A stretch of 64,000 nt of DNA from Fragilaria crotonensis (lineage: Eukaryota; Bacillariophyta; Fragilariophyceae; Fragilariales; Fragilariaceae), in NCBI GenBank assembly GCA_022925895.1, contig JAKSYS010000005.1:335305-399304 (forward strand). The letters are read 5' to 3'. Each line of letters begins with the position of its first letter. The first letter of the stretch is position 1. The notes below the pieces were generated by a model. It was not told where the DNA came from and ran no database searches. It saw only the letters and a program-made list of their open reading frames with translations. The translations under genes were made by a program, and so were the position numbers. This document shows positions 63,869 through 64,000 of this stretch, piece after piece.

Positions 63869-64000
63869 TCCCTTGCAATTGTGTGATACAGGTGTATGAG
63901 TACAGTGCTGTACTCCGAGTACTATACCAGTAATGCCAAACAGCCGCCGCTTTTGCACGTATCAGTCAGTACTACGCTACTTACAATATATTGTACAATA

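Noticed and set aside
1-64000. tRNA and rRNA genes
   Set aside because: I looked for GGTTCGAATCC-like B boxes with pairing arms and for rRNA core words and found none that I could support by eye; a tRNAscan run would settle it.

Overview
The window looks like nuclear DNA of a photosynthetic stramenopile, most probably a diatom. Genes have zero to two short introns (80 to 261 bp). Two proteins (a class II DAHP synthase and an F1-ATPase alpha-like protein) begin with a signal peptide followed by an ASAFAP-like motif (ASAYGFSP and CSAWATLP), the bipartite plastid presequence of algae with secondary red plastids. The species cannot be named from the sequence.

Layout: 0-4.2 kb holds two adjacent satellite-like arrays (units of about 187 and 177 bp) and no gene. 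4.2-5.5 kb is protein phosphatase 1. 7.0-9.9 kb is a tail-to-tail pair, a PNPOx-FNR flavoprotein and a membrane protein. 11.35-12.0 kb is an NR2C2AP-like protein with an unclear start. 14.1-17.9 kb is a degraded piggyBac-like DNA transposon whose transposase appears to carry a SAP motif and a YqaJ-type PD-(D/E)XK nuclease inside its catalytic region. 20.3-24.1 kb is a tail-to-tail pair, a PPPDE (DeSI-like) peptidase and a membrane-anchored TKL kinase. 24.1-33.6 kb is repeat-rich with several candidate terminal-inverted-repeat elements around one unrecognised gene. 33.7-37.9 kb is a type II membrane sulfotransferase with a very long low-complexity stem. 38.2-42 kb is a cluster of non-autonomous elements and nested inverted repeats. 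42.3-46.6 kb is a tail-to-tail pair, the F1 alpha-like protein and a PPR protein. 46.7-49.1 kb is a 2.4 kb inverted-repeat element carrying 17 palindromic repeats. 49.6-60.8 kb is gene-rich: PRMT1, two tandem inositol-monophosphatase-like genes, a large aspartyl protease and plastid DAHP synthase. 61.3-63.2 kb is a frameshifted, unrecognised coding region, followed by AT-rich repeats.

The genes do not form a pathway; they are ordinary nuclear genes. The main architectural pattern is close convergent pairing (gaps of 100, 76, 51 and 17 bp). Intergenic DNA is full of short GTAC, TACCGGTA and similar self-complementary words that are scarce in the genes. The most unusual items are the nuclease-bearing transposase, the palindromic array with paired changes in both hairpin arms, and the F1 alpha paralogue without a P-loop.
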